A stretch of DNA of 64,000 bases from Chromobacterium haemolyticum DSM 19808 (GTDB taxonomy: Bacteria; Pseudomonadota; Gammaproteobacteria; Burkholderiales; Chromobacteriaceae): positions 1-64,000 of the forward strand of contig NZ_JONK01000013.1 in the NCBI RefSeq assembly GCF_000711885.1, given 5' to 3'. The notes beneath the pieces were generated by a model. That model searched no databases. It had not been told where the DNA came from and saw only the letters and a list, made by a program, of their open reading frames with translations. Of the stretch, positions 54,052 through 61,808 are shown in pieces (the first letter of the stretch is position 1; every line of letters begins with the position of its first letter). A program made the position numbers and the translations under genes.

Positions 54052-55764
54052 ATGAGCACAGCTTCCGCGCCCACCGCCATGGTGGATGCCATCTCCGCGA
54101 TCGACGAATATCTGGACCGGGCCGACTGGCGGGTCAACGCCAACGCTAACCAGGGCTACAGCCTGGGCGGCCTGATCCTCAACATCGCCGGCAAGCTCAC
54201 CGCCAATTACTGGCTGGAGCGGGTGCTGGCGCCGGAAGTTGCCATGGCCCACCGTCAGGGGGATCTGCACATCCACGATCTGGACATGCTGTCAGGCTAC
54301 TGCGCCGGGTGGTCGCTGCGCACCCTGTTGCAAAATGGCTTCAACGGCATTCCCGGCAAGGTGGAATCCGCGCCGCCGCGCCATCTGTCTTCCGCCTGCG
54401 GCCAAATCGTCAACTTCCTCGGCACCCTTCAAAACGAGTGGGCCGGCGCCCAGGCGTTTAGTTCCTTCGACACCTACCTGGCCCCCTTCGTCAAAAAAGA
54501 CGGGCTGAGCTACGCCGACGTGCGCCAGTGCGTCCAGGAACTGATCTACAACCTCAACGTGCCCAGCCGCTGGGGCACCCAAACCCCGTTCACCAACCTG
54601 ACCTTCGACTGGACCTGCCCGGACGACATCGCCGAGCAGATTCCGGTGCTGGGTGGAGAGGAGATGCCGTTCCGCTACGGCGATTGCGCACGCGAAATGG
54701 CGATGATCAACCGCGCCTACATCGAAGTGATGCTGGCCGGCGACGCCAAGGGGCGCTCCTTCACCTTCCCCATCCCCACCTACAACATCACCCGCGACTT
54801 CGACTGGCACGGCGAGAATACCGACCTCTTGTTCGAAATGACCGCCAAATACGGCCTGCCCTATTTCCAGAACTTCGTGAACTCCGACCTGGAGCCGCAG
54901 ATGGTGCGCAGTATGTGCTGCCGGCTGCAACTGGACTTGCGGGAACTGCTCAAACGCGGCAACGGCTTGTTCGGCAGCGCCGAGCAAACCGGATCCGTCG
55001 GCGTGATCACCATCAACTGCGCGCGTCTGGGCCACCGCTTCGCCGGCGACTACGCCGCGCTGCTGGCCGAAACCGACCGCTTGCTAGAGTTGTCCCGCGA
55101 CGCCTTGGAGAAAAAGCGCAGCGAAGTGCAAGCGCGCATCGACGACGGCCTCTATCCATACACCCGTCACTTCCTGGGCTCGCTGCGCAATCATTTCAGC
55201 ACCATAGGCGTCAACGGCATCAATGAAATGATCCGCAACTTCAGCGCCGATCGCATCGACATCACCAGCGACGAGGGCCACCAGCTGGCCTGCGACTACT
55301 TGGACCACATCCGCCAGCGCATGGTCGAGTTCCAGGAAAGCACCGGCCATCTGTACAACCTGGAAGCCACCCCGGCGGAAGGCACCACCTACCGCTTCGC
55401 CAAGGAAGACCGCAAACGCTATCCCGGCATCCTGCAAGCCGGCAGCGACGCTCATCCTTATTACACCAACTCCAGCCAATTGCCGGTGGGCTTCACCGAC
55501 GACCCGTTCGAAGCCCTGCAACGCCAGGAGCTGCTGCAACGCAAATACACCGGCGGCACCGTGCTGCACCTTTATATGACCGAGGCGGTCAGCAGCGCCG
55601 ACGCCTGCCGCGAACTGGTGCGGCGCGCGCTGTCCCGCTTCCGCCTGCCTTATATCACGGTGACCCCCACCTTCTCGATCTGCCCCAAGCACGGTTATCT
55701 GTCCGGCCATCACGAATTCTGCCCGCGCTGCGACGCGGAACTGCTGGCGCGCCAGTCTTCATAA
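54052..55764 (+). CDS. nrdD: Anaerobic ribonucleoside-triphosphate reductase NrdD, large part without the glycyl-radical loop
   Basis: The 570-residue class III reductase has an active-site Cys near residue 84 (LSGYCAGW), the MCC motif at 288-290 and a C-terminal zinc site (C544, H547, C557, C560 in ICPKHGYL ... FCPRCD). It reduces ribonucleoside triphosphates without oxygen. The protein stops at TAA (55762-55764) just after the zinc site, so it lacks the RVxGY glycyl-radical loop needed for catalysis. That loop is encoded in the next ORF, in the same frame. An FNR-like site lies upstream. Confidence 0.93.
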   Translation: MSTASAPTAMVDAISAIDEYLDRADWRVNANANQGYSLGGLILNIAGKLTANYWLERVLAPEVAMAHRQGDLHIHDLDMLSGYCAGWSLRTLLQNGFNGIPGKVESAPPRHLSSACGQIVNFLGTLQNEWAGAQAFSSFDTYLAPFVKKDGLSYADVRQCVQELIYNLNVPSRWGTQTPFTNLTFDWTCPDDIAEQIPVLGGEEMPFRYGDCAREMAMINRAYIEVMLAGDAKGRSFTFPIPTYNITRDFDWHGENTDLLFEMTAKYGLPYFQNFVNSDLEPQMVRSMCCRLQLDLRELLKRGNGLFGSAEQTGSVGVITINCARLGHRFAGDYAALLAETDRLLELSRDALEKKRSEVQARIDDGLYPYTRHFLGSLRNHFSTIGVNGINEMIRNFSADRIDITSDEGHQLACDYLDHIRQRMVEFQESTGHLYNLEATPAEGTTYRFAKEDRKRYPGILQAGSDAHPYYTNSSQLPVGFTDDPFEALQRQELLQRKYTGGTVLHLYMTEAVSSADACRELVRRALSRFRLPYITVTPTFSICPKHGYLSGHHEFCPRCDAELLARQSS

Positions 55765-55788
55765 GCCCTGTTAAGAAAGGAAAAGCAC

Positions 55789-55968
55789 ATGACTCCTCCC
55801 ACCCGCCTCCCCGGCCAAGACGCCGCTCCCCTCAATGACGAGCAACGCACCCGCTGCGAAATCTGGACCCGCGTGATGGGCTATCACCGCCCGGTGCAGT
55901 CCTTCAATATCGGCAAGCGAGGAGAATTCGACGAACGGGTCTGCTTCAGTGAAGATGCTGCCCGCTGA
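55789..55968 (+). CDS. Separate glycyl-radical domain of the anaerobic ribonucleotide reductase
   Basis: The 59-residue ORF contains TRCEIWTRVMGYHRPVQSFN and GKRGEFDERVCF, the C-terminal glycyl-radical segment of NrdD with the radical Gly at residue 31 (RVMGY). It starts with ATG 24 bp after the nrdD TAA stop, with a ribosome binding site (AAGGA) placed for this start. It is in the same reading frame as nrdD: without the TAA the eight intervening codons would read through. It overlaps nrdG at its 3' end. It is too short to be picked up by ordinary gene calling. Confidence 0.85.
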   Translation: MTPPTRLPGQDAAPLNDEQRTRCEIWTRVMGYHRPVQSFNIGKRGEFDERVCFSEDAAR

Positions 55969-56656
55969 CCCCGCAGCAGCCCGCATCGGCGGGCTCACGC
56001 CATTCTCCAGCTGCGACTGGCCAGGCAAGTTATGCGCGGTGGTCTTCATCGCCGGCTGCCCCTGGCGCTGCGGCTATTGCCACAACCCGCACCTGCTGCA
56101 ACGCCGGAACGGCGAAACCCGCTGGCCGGAGATTCTACGCTGGCTGCAAAGCCGGGTCGGCCTGCTAGACGGCGTGGTGTTCTCCGGCGGCGAACCGCTG
56201 CAGGAGCCGGCGTTGCCGGCTCTGCTGGAACAAACCCGCGCGCTGGGCTTCGCCACCGGCCTCCACACCGGCGGCGCTTATCCACAGCGCCTGCAGCGGG
56301 TTCTGCCCTTTCTCGATTGGGTGGGCCTGGACATCAAGACCGATTTTGGCGCCTACCCGGCACTGACCAGCCTGTCGCGCAGCGGCGAGCAAGCAGAAGC
56401 CGCGCTACTCTGTCTGTTGCAAAACAACATCAATTTTGAATGTCGCAGCAGCATACATCCTCACTGGCACAGTGAGGTCCAACTGACGGCGCTGGCACGG
56501 CGGCTGGCGGCGCTGGGCGTCGCCCATTATCACTGGCAGCGCCTTCGCCCGCCCCCATCCGCCGCGTTTCCCCCCGCCCCCGCCGGCTGGCCCGCGCCGG
56601 AACTGGTAGAAGAGATCGCGCCTTTGTTCCAGCGCTTCAGTTATCGGGAACACTGA
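55955..56656 (+). CDS. nrdG: Anaerobic ribonucleotide reductase activase NrdG (radical SAM)
   Basis: The 233-residue radical SAM protein has the cluster motif CPWRCGYC (C35, C39, C42) after GGLTPFSSCDWPGKLCAVVFIAGC. Later motifs are FSGGEPLQEP and LHTGGAYPQRL. It generates the glycyl radical in NrdD using SAM and a 4Fe-4S cluster. Its start overlaps the separate glycyl-radical ORF by 14 bp, so all three reductase genes are coupled. A GTG at 55949 would add two residues. Confidence 0.92.
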   Translation: MLPADPAAARIGGLTPFSSCDWPGKLCAVVFIAGCPWRCGYCHNPHLLQRRNGETRWPEILRWLQSRVGLLDGVVFSGGEPLQEPALPALLEQTRALGFATGLHTGGAYPQRLQRVLPFLDWVGLDIKTDFGAYPALTSLSRSGEQAEAALLCLLQNNINFECRSSIHPHWHSEVQLTALARRLAALGVAHYHWQRLRPPPSAAFPPAPAGWPAPELVEEIAPLFQRFSYREH

Positions 56657-56801
56657 CAGAAGGTCCAGTTTTCCCAGAGTGTCCAGCCGCCTCCCTTTAT
56701 GACGCCCCAACTTTCCCCCTGTTTTCCCCTCGTCCATTAGCACCAAATAAGTCATTGATCAATATAATTATTTCTACTTACGGATTTTTGGACAGGCAAT
56801 T

Positions 56802-56810
56802 TGTTATAAT
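56802..56810 (+). promoter_or_regulatory. Extended -10 promoter upstream of cviR
   Basis: TG-T-TATAAT (56802-56810) forms a consensus extended -10 element. No good -35 lies 16-18 bp upstream, which fits an extended -10 or activator-assisted promoter. It is 125 bp before the cviR start in a 278-bp gap; an ATTGATCAAT palindrome lies at 56754-56763. Confidence 0.6.
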
Positions 56811-56934
56811 GTCGGCGACGAATGCAACAGTCGCTGTTCTTGGCACCAGAACAAGGAGTTAGCGCTTCCCATGCCTTTTGCATGTGGGCTACTATCCAGC
56901 AGCGTAAAACCACAAGATCAAGAAAGATTTGCTC

Positions 56935-57732
56935 ATGGTCATCTCAAATTCCGCGATAGCACGGCCGCTGCCCAGCGGTTTGTCCGCGAGTCAGCAATGG
57001 ACATTGCTGGAATGGATTCACCTTGCCGGACAAATCGAAACCGAAGCCGAGCTCAGGGCGTTTCTGGACATGTTGCTCAGCCAGGCGCCCTCCGAACACA
57101 TGGTGCTGGCGCTGGGTCGCATCAACCAGCACCAGCAGATTCAGCGGCTGGAGCGGGTCTTGAATGTCAGCTATCCCACGGAATGGCTGAAGCATTACAT
57201 GGAGGAAAACTACGCCCAGCACGATCCCATTCTGAAGATCCATCTGGGCAGCGGCCCGGTACAATGGCAAGAACGCTTTAGCCGCGCCAAGGGTAAGGAA
57301 GAACGCAAGTTCATTGCCGAGGCCGCCACCGTTGGGCTGGAGAGCGGCGTCACCTTCAGCGCCGCTTCCAAACGCAATAATCTGGGCTGCATTTTCTCCG
57401 TCAGCGGTAAAGACGCCAGCTCCGATCCTAATCTGGTAGCCATGCTGGAATGTCTGACTCCCCACTTGCACCAAGCCGCTGTCCGCATTGCCAATCTGGC
57501 CCCAGCCACTCCCAGTTCCATGCCGCTATCGCAGCGCGAATACGATATTTTCCACTGGATGAGCCGCGGCAAGACTAATTGGGAAATCGCCACCATTCTG
57601 GACATCAGCGAACGTACTGTGAAATTCCACGTCGCCAACGTCATCCGCAAGCTGAATGCCAACAACCGCACTCACGCCATTGTGCTAGGCATGCACTTGT
57701 TGCCACCGCCAGGACTGCAAGTCAGCGATTAG
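56935..57732 (+). CDS. cviR: LuxR-type quorum-sensing receptor CviR
   Basis: The 265-residue LuxR-family protein has an N-terminal acyl-homoserine-lactone domain (residues about 20-170) and a C-terminal GerE helix-turn-helix (LSQREYDIFHWMSRGKTNWEIATILDISERTVKFHVANVIRKL). Residues known to line the CviR pocket are at the same numbers: Y80, W84, D97 and S155. It binds the autoinducer and activates target genes at lux boxes, including probably cviI. The ATG at 56935 matches the CviR start; a TTG six bases earlier is less likely. It is convergent with cviI. Confidence 0.95.
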   Translation: MVISNSAIARPLPSGLSASQQWTLLEWIHLAGQIETEAELRAFLDMLLSQAPSEHMVLALGRINQHQQIQRLERVLNVSYPTEWLKHYMEENYAQHDPILKIHLGSGPVQWQERFSRAKGKEERKFIAEAATVGLESGVTFSAASKRNNLGCIFSVSGKDASSDPNLVAMLECLTPHLHQAAVRIANLAPATPSSMPLSQREYDIFHWMSRGKTNWEIATILDISERTVKFHVANVIRKLNANNRTHAIVLGMHLLPPPGLQVSD

Positions 57733-57751
57733 CTGAGAGCTGCCGGCCAGC

Positions 57752-58417
57752 TTAAGCCCACGCGGGAGCATGTGCATGGTCGTATTCCACCCAGGAACGG
57801 ACGCACTCTCTTGGTGCCGTGACTTCTCGTCGCAGCGACTTGACGAACTCCGGATCAGCCTGCTCCCAGTCAAAGCAGCCCGCCACCGACATCACTCCGC
57901 CGTCTAGCGGCCGCGGGACACCCACCGGCAGTATTGGAAAGCCCATCCGGGACAAGTGCCGATAAAACGACGGCTCCACCACGAAATACAACCAACGCAC
58001 TTCATTGGCGCGCGACCACTCCCATAAGCTGAGATACAACAAGCGCGCAATCGCTTTCGTCTCACGGCTGGAAATCGTCTTACCCACTGCGAAGCGAGTG
58101 ATTTCCCCGCATCCCTCCCCTTTGCGGATTCGTTCTCCCGGCGCCAGCAAACGGGCAAATTCCCGCTCAATCATGAAAGGCTGATCACCGGGCGTGAAAC
58201 GGGCCGATCCCACCACTTGATTCTGAGCAATCACCGCAAGATTGTCGGAGAAGGCATCATAATCATCCAGATCCAGGCCGTCCGGCCTAATGGGCACCCA
58301 CCTCAGTTGCTCACGAAATATTTGGTGGCGAAACTTTAGCAAATCGACTTCATGAGAAGTTGCATTGACCTTCTCCATCAGCAAACCGCCCAACTCCAGT
58401 GGAAAGAAATGCGCCAT
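57752..58417 (-). CDS. cviI: Acyl-homoserine-lactone synthase CviI
   Basis: The 221-residue LuxI-family enzyme has the conserved N-terminal RHQIFREQLRWV, LDDYDAFSDNL, VVGSARF, EITRFAV and the C-terminal fatty-acyl region. It makes an acyl-homoserine lactone from SAM and an acyl-ACP; chain length cannot be read from sequence. The ATG at 58417 has a GGAG ribosome binding site 8 nt upstream and is preferred to the ATG at 58438. It ends 19 bp from cviR, in convergent orientation. A lux box lies about 65 bp upstream. Confidence 0.95.
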   Translation of the reverse strand: MAHFFPLELGGLLMEKVNATSHEVDLLKFRHQIFREQLRWVPIRPDGLDLDDYDAFSDNLAVIAQNQVVGSARFTPGDQPFMIEREFARLLAPGERIRKGEGCGEITRFAVGKTISSRETKAIARLLYLSLWEWSRANEVRWLYFVVEPSFYRHLSRMGFPILPVGVPRPLDGGVMSVAGCFDWEQADPEFVKSLRREVTAPRECVRSWVEYDHAHAPAWA

Positions 58418-58830
58418 TTTGTTTTCTCCAATCATCACGTTACTGGCACGGGCACTGTAAGAGCTGGGCTGAAGTGGGAAATCTGACCAAATGGACAGGA
58501 GTCGATTTTTTGAAATGTGCTAAAGCGAGGAAAAACAGAGAGTTCTTCCCCTGGATGACACATAGCCTCCCCAGTTTTATTCGCTCATCTCACAAATACC
58601 ATTGGCATTGCATCTTGCACAATAATGGCTTAACTAAAAATATCCTCACTAAAATCAAAAGTTTGCACACAGCTCCAAGTCAGAGCAACTACACAAACCA
58701 TTGATGCATCAACCTTTTTCTTTAGTAAAAAAGCGAGCTGTCCTTAGTTTTTTTGCCCTAGAGCAAAGACTCTTAACCCTGCCGCGCCTACGATTGCCTA
58801 GTTATTCACCCGTACCCGCATCGTTGCTAA
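58418..58830. other. A/T-rich non-coding region upstream of cviI
   Basis: This 413-bp divergent gap between cviI and the nitronate monooxygenase-like gene is clearly lower in GC than its surroundings. It holds the lux box at 58483-58498 and a minus-strand TACAGT -10 candidate at 58454-58459. Short open frames here have no coding character. I see no strong promoter or ribosome binding site for the downstream gene. Confidence 0.6.
58483..58498 (-). promoter_or_regulatory. Lux box, predicted CviR binding site upstream of cviI
   Basis: CTGACCAAATGGACAG matches the symmetric lux-box pattern CTGnCC-n4-GGnCAG. With the -10 candidate TACAGT at 58459-58454 (minus strand), the box is centred near -43, the class II position for LuxR-type activators. 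This predicts a positive feedback loop of CviR on cviI. Confidence 0.8.
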
Positions 58831-60012
58831 ATGACCACAAATTCCCCGCTCTACGCTCCCTTGCAGATAGGGCAACGCGCTCTGCTTCCCATCGTGCAAG
58901 GCGGAATGGGCATAGGCGTCTCCGCCAAAAGCCTGGCCGGCCACGTCGCCCGAGAGGGCGCGCTGGGCACTGTGGCCAGCGTTGACCTGCGCCACCTTCA
59001 CGCCGATCTGGTCGAGCAATCGCAATACGCGCGCGGCCAGGCCGAACTTGATCGTCTCAACCTGATTGCGCTGGATCGCGAAGTGAAGGGCGCGCTGACT
59101 TACGCTCAGGGCCGCGGCATGGTGGCGGTCAATGTGATGAAGGCGGTGGCCTCTTATCCGGACTATGTGCGTCAAGCCTGCGAATCCGGCGCGGAAGCGG
59201 TGGTGATGGGCGCGGGCCTGCCGCTGGACCTCCCGGAGATGACCTCGGGCTTTCCCAAGGTGGCCTTGATCCCCATCCTGTCCGAGGCGCGCGGCATCGG
59301 CATCGTGCTCAAGCGCTGGATGAAGAAGGGACGGCTGCCGGACGCCATCGTCATCGAGCATCCCAAACACGCCGGCGGCCACCTGGGCGCGGCCAGCCTT
59401 GCCGAACTGGACGCCGAACGCTTCAGCTTCCAGAAAGTGCTGGACGAAACCCGACAGCTGTTCAAAAGCCTGCAACTGGAGAGCGAGCACATCCCGCTGA
59501 TCGTTGCCGGCGGCGTCAACAGCTTTGAGAAGATGAAAGCCTGCATCCAGGACTTCGGCGCGTCCGCGGTGCAGATTGGCACCGCCTTCGCCGTCACCCG
59601 CGAAGGCGACGCGCACGACAACTTCAAGCGCACGCTGGCGGAGGCCAGGCCGGAAGACATCGCCGAATTCATGAGCGTGGCCGGCCTTCCGGCGCGCGGG
59701 GTGCTGACGCCCTTCCTGAAAAGCTATCTGAAGCGCGAGACCATCTTGCAGGCCAACGCCAAAGCCGACCCGGCACGCTGCACTCAAAGCCTCAATTGCC
59801 TGAGCGCCTGCGGCCTGCGCGACGGCGTGGCCAAGATGGGGCAGTTCTGCATCGATCTCAAACTCGCGGCGGCCTTCCGCGGCGAAGTGAGCAAGGGGCT
59901 GTTTTTCCGAGGCGCCGATCCGCTCCCTTTCGGCGATGCAATGCGCAGTGTCAGCGAAACCATCCGCTATTTCCTGACCGGAGAGAAACCGGCCGATATC
60001 GCAGGCGCCTGA
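58831..60012 (+). CDS. Nitronate monooxygenase-like (NPD family) flavoprotein
   Basis: The 393-residue FMN-dependent TIM-barrel protein has PIVQGGMGIGVSAKSLAGHVAREG at the N-terminus, EHPKHAGGHLG in the middle and IVAGGVNSFEKMKACIQDFGASAVQIGTAF (FMN phosphate site). A C-terminal extension carries a Cys group (CTQSLNCLSACG, then a further Cys 16 residues on), not part of the basic barrel, that could bind a metal. The start ATG at 58831 has no clear Shine-Dalgarno. Oxidation of nitronates is the family role; FabK-like reductase activity is an alternative. It ends with a strong terminator. Confidence 0.83.
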   Translation: MTTNSPLYAPLQIGQRALLPIVQGGMGIGVSAKSLAGHVAREGALGTVASVDLRHLHADLVEQSQYARGQAELDRLNLIALDREVKGALTYAQGRGMVAVNVMKAVASYPDYVRQACESGAEAVVMGAGLPLDLPEMTSGFPKVALIPILSEARGIGIVLKRWMKKGRLPDAIVIEHPKHAGGHLGAASLAELDAERFSFQKVLDETRQLFKSLQLESEHIPLIVAGGVNSFEKMKACIQDFGASAVQIGTAFAVTREGDAHDNFKRTLAEARPEDIAEFMSVAGLPARGVLTPFLKSYLKRETILQANAKADPARCTQSLNCLSACGLRDGVAKMGQFCIDLKLAAAFRGEVSKGLFFRGADPLPFGDAMRSVSETIRYFLTGEKPADIAGA

Positions 60013-60014
60013 GT

Positions 60015-60070
60015 GCCTGTTCAACGCCTCGCGAGCAAGGGCGAGACAAGACGAGAACAGCTTCAAGCCT
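60015..60070 (+). repeat. Dispersed intergenic repeat, family 1, copy C (left-end fragment)
   Basis: The stretch starts TGCCTGTTCAACGCCTCGCG and follows the family 1 left end for about 55 bp, including CTCGCGAGCAAGGGCGA. It then breaks off before the terminator. It lies directly after the nitronate monooxygenase-like gene stop. Confidence 0.65.
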
Positions 60071-60083
60071 GTTGGCAAACAAG

Positions 60084-60110
60084 ACAAAGCCCCGCTCTGC
60101 GGGGCTTTGT
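60084..60110 (+). terminator. Strong rho-independent terminator
   Basis: The 12-bp perfect stem ACAAAGCCCCGC / GCGGGGCTTTGT has a 3-nt loop. It sits between two family 1 repeat copies and is placed to end the nitronate monooxygenase-like transcript. Confidence 0.85.
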
Positions 60111-60118
60111 CGATTAAA

Positions 60119-60256
60119 ACCAGATATTCACGATCTCGCGAGCAAGAGCGAGACAAGGCGAAAACGGCTAAAGAAGCGGCATGTCCATACGGTACATGAG
60201 CATTCTGAGGACGGTTTCAACGCTGTATCGCTGACGCTCAGCCGATCGTAAACAGG
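60119..60256 (+). repeat. Dispersed intergenic repeat, family 1, copy D
   Basis: This roughly 138-bp copy contains ATCTCGCGAGCAAGAGCGAG, GGCGAAAACGGC, GGTACATGAGCATT and an end reading CGTAAACAGG. The left end is slightly eroded. It reaches to within 4 bp of the metQ stop codon. Confidence 0.75.
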
Positions 60257-60259
60257 TTC

Positions 60260-61054
60260 TCAGAACGCTGGGATCACCGCGCCTTGGTACTTGCTCTCGA
60301 TGAATTTGCGCGCTTCCGGGCTGGCCAGCGCAGCGGCCAGCTTCTTCACGCCCACGCTGTCCTTGTTGTCGGCGCGCGCCACCAGCAGGTTGGCGTACGG
60401 CGAAGTGGTCTCGATGAACAAAGCGTCGCGCTTGGGATTGAGCTTGGCTTCCAGCGCGTAGTTGGCGTTGATCAGCGCCAGGTCCACCTGCGGCAGCACG
60501 CGCGGCAGCGTGGCGGCTTCCAGTTCCTTGATCTTCACCTGTTTAGCGTTGGACGCGATGTCTTTCACCGTCGGGTACAGGTTATTGCGGTCCTTCAACT
60601 TGATCACGCCGCCCTGATCCAGCAGCAGCAAAGCGCGGCCGGCGTTGGTCGGATCGTTGGGAATGGCCACGGTCGCGCCCTTGGGCAGGTCCGCCACTTT
60701 TTTGAACTTGCTGGAGTAAGCGCCAAACGGCTCGATATGCACCGGCTTGCTGGCCACGACAAGCTTGGTGCCTCGATCCTTGTTGAACTTGTCCAGATAG
60801 GGAATGTGCTGGAAGAAGTTGGCGTCCAACCGCTTCTCGGACACTTGCAGATTGGGCTGCACGTAGTCGTTGAACACCTTCACCTCCAGCTTGACCCCTT
60901 GCTTGGCCAGGGTAGGCTTCAACGCTTCCAGGATTTCCGCATGCGGCACCGGGGACGCGGCCACGGTGACGGTCACCAGGTCTGCGGCCAGCGCCTGCGC
61001 GCCCCACAGCGCGGTTACGGCGGTAAAGGCGAAGCGAGCGATATTCTTTTTCAT
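60260..61054 (-). CDS. metQ: Methionine ABC transporter substrate-binding protein MetQ
   Basis: The 264-residue binding protein of the NlpA family has a signal peptide (MKKNIARFAFTAVTALWGAQALA). The family core follows: VTVAASPVPHAEILEALKP, FFQHIPYLDKFNKDRGT, and IPNDPTNAGRALLLLDQGG. It captures methionine for the MetNI importer. There is no lipobox Cys in the signal, so it appears to be periplasmic. The start at 61054 follows the family; the ATG at 61078 adds eight residues. It is last in metNIQ. Confidence 0.93.
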   Translation of the reverse strand: MKKNIARFAFTAVTALWGAQALAADLVTVTVAASPVPHAEILEALKPTLAKQGVKLEVKVFNDYVQPNLQVSEKRLDANFFQHIPYLDKFNKDRGTKLVVASKPVHIEPFGAYSSKFKKVADLPKGATVAIPNDPTNAGRALLLLDQGGVIKLKDRNNLYPTVKDIASNAKQVKIKELEAATLPRVLPQVDLALINANYALEAKLNPKRDALFIETTSPYANLLVARADNKDSVGVKKLAAALASPEARKFIESKYQGAVIPAF

Positions 61055-61130
61055 GATGCGATTTCCTCTATTCAGCACAGTGTTGGGTTCAAATCTCTTG
61101 GGTTTTCGATGCGGCCGCAGCGCAGAGCGC

Positions 61131-61808
61131 TCAGCCGCGTTGACAGCGCAGCACCAGCCGGTCGCCGAAACTCTGTATCAACTGCACCAGCAACAGCAGC
61201 AACACCACGGTCACCACCATCACCTCGGTCTGAAAACGCTGATAGCCGTAGCGCACCGCCAAATCCCCCAGGCCGCCGCCGCCAATGACGCCGGACATCG
61301 CGGTGTAGGACACCAACGCCACGGTGGTCACCGTCGCCGCGCCCACCAGGCCCGGCAAGGCCTCCGGCAGCAGTACATGGCGCACGATCTGACCCAGGCT
61401 GGCGCCCATGGACTGGCTGGCCTCGATCACCCCTCGGTCCACTTCGCGCAGCACGTTTTCCACCAGTCGGGCGAAGAAGGGCGAGGCGCCGGCCACCAGC
61501 GGCGGAATCGCGCCCGCCACCCCTATCGAAGTGCCCACCAGCTTCAGCGTCAGCGGGATCATCACGATCAGCAAAATCACGAAGGGCAAGGAGCGGAACA
61601 CATTGACCAGGAAGGACAGCGTGGCGTACAAGCGCGGCCGCGACAGCAATTGACCCGGCGAGCTAACGTACAGCACCACGCCCAGCGGCAGGCCGAACAG
61701 CACGGTGAACAACAGCGAGGCGCCCAGCATGGTCAGCGTGTCCAGCGTGGCCTGGCCTATTTCCAACCAGTCCATGCTCAATAATTGAGTCCAGTCGAAA
61801 CCTTCCAT
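61131..61808 (-). CDS. metI: Methionine ABC transporter permease MetI
   Basis: The 225-residue inner-membrane protein has five hydrophobic segments and the EAA-type motif EASQSMGASLGQIVRHVLLPEALPG. It forms the dimeric channel of the methionine importer. The start ATG overlaps the metN stop as ATGA, showing coupling. Confidence 0.93.
   Translation of the reverse strand: MEGFDWTQLLSMDWLEIGQATLDTLTMLGASLLFTVLFGLPLGVVLYVSSPGQLLSRPRLYATLSFLVNVFRSLPFVILLIVMIPLTLKLVGTSIGVAGAIPPLVAGASPFFARLVENVLREVDRGVIEASQSMGASLGQIVRHVLLPEALPGLVGAATVTTVALVSYTAMSGVIGGGGLGDLAVRYGYQRFQTEVMVVTVVLLLLLVQLIQSFGDRLVLRCQRG

Noticed and set aside
55762-55764. TAA in nrdD as a recoded (selenocysteine or pyrrolysine) codon
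   Set aside because: Those use TGA and TAG. A separate start with its own ribosome binding site explains the arrangement better.
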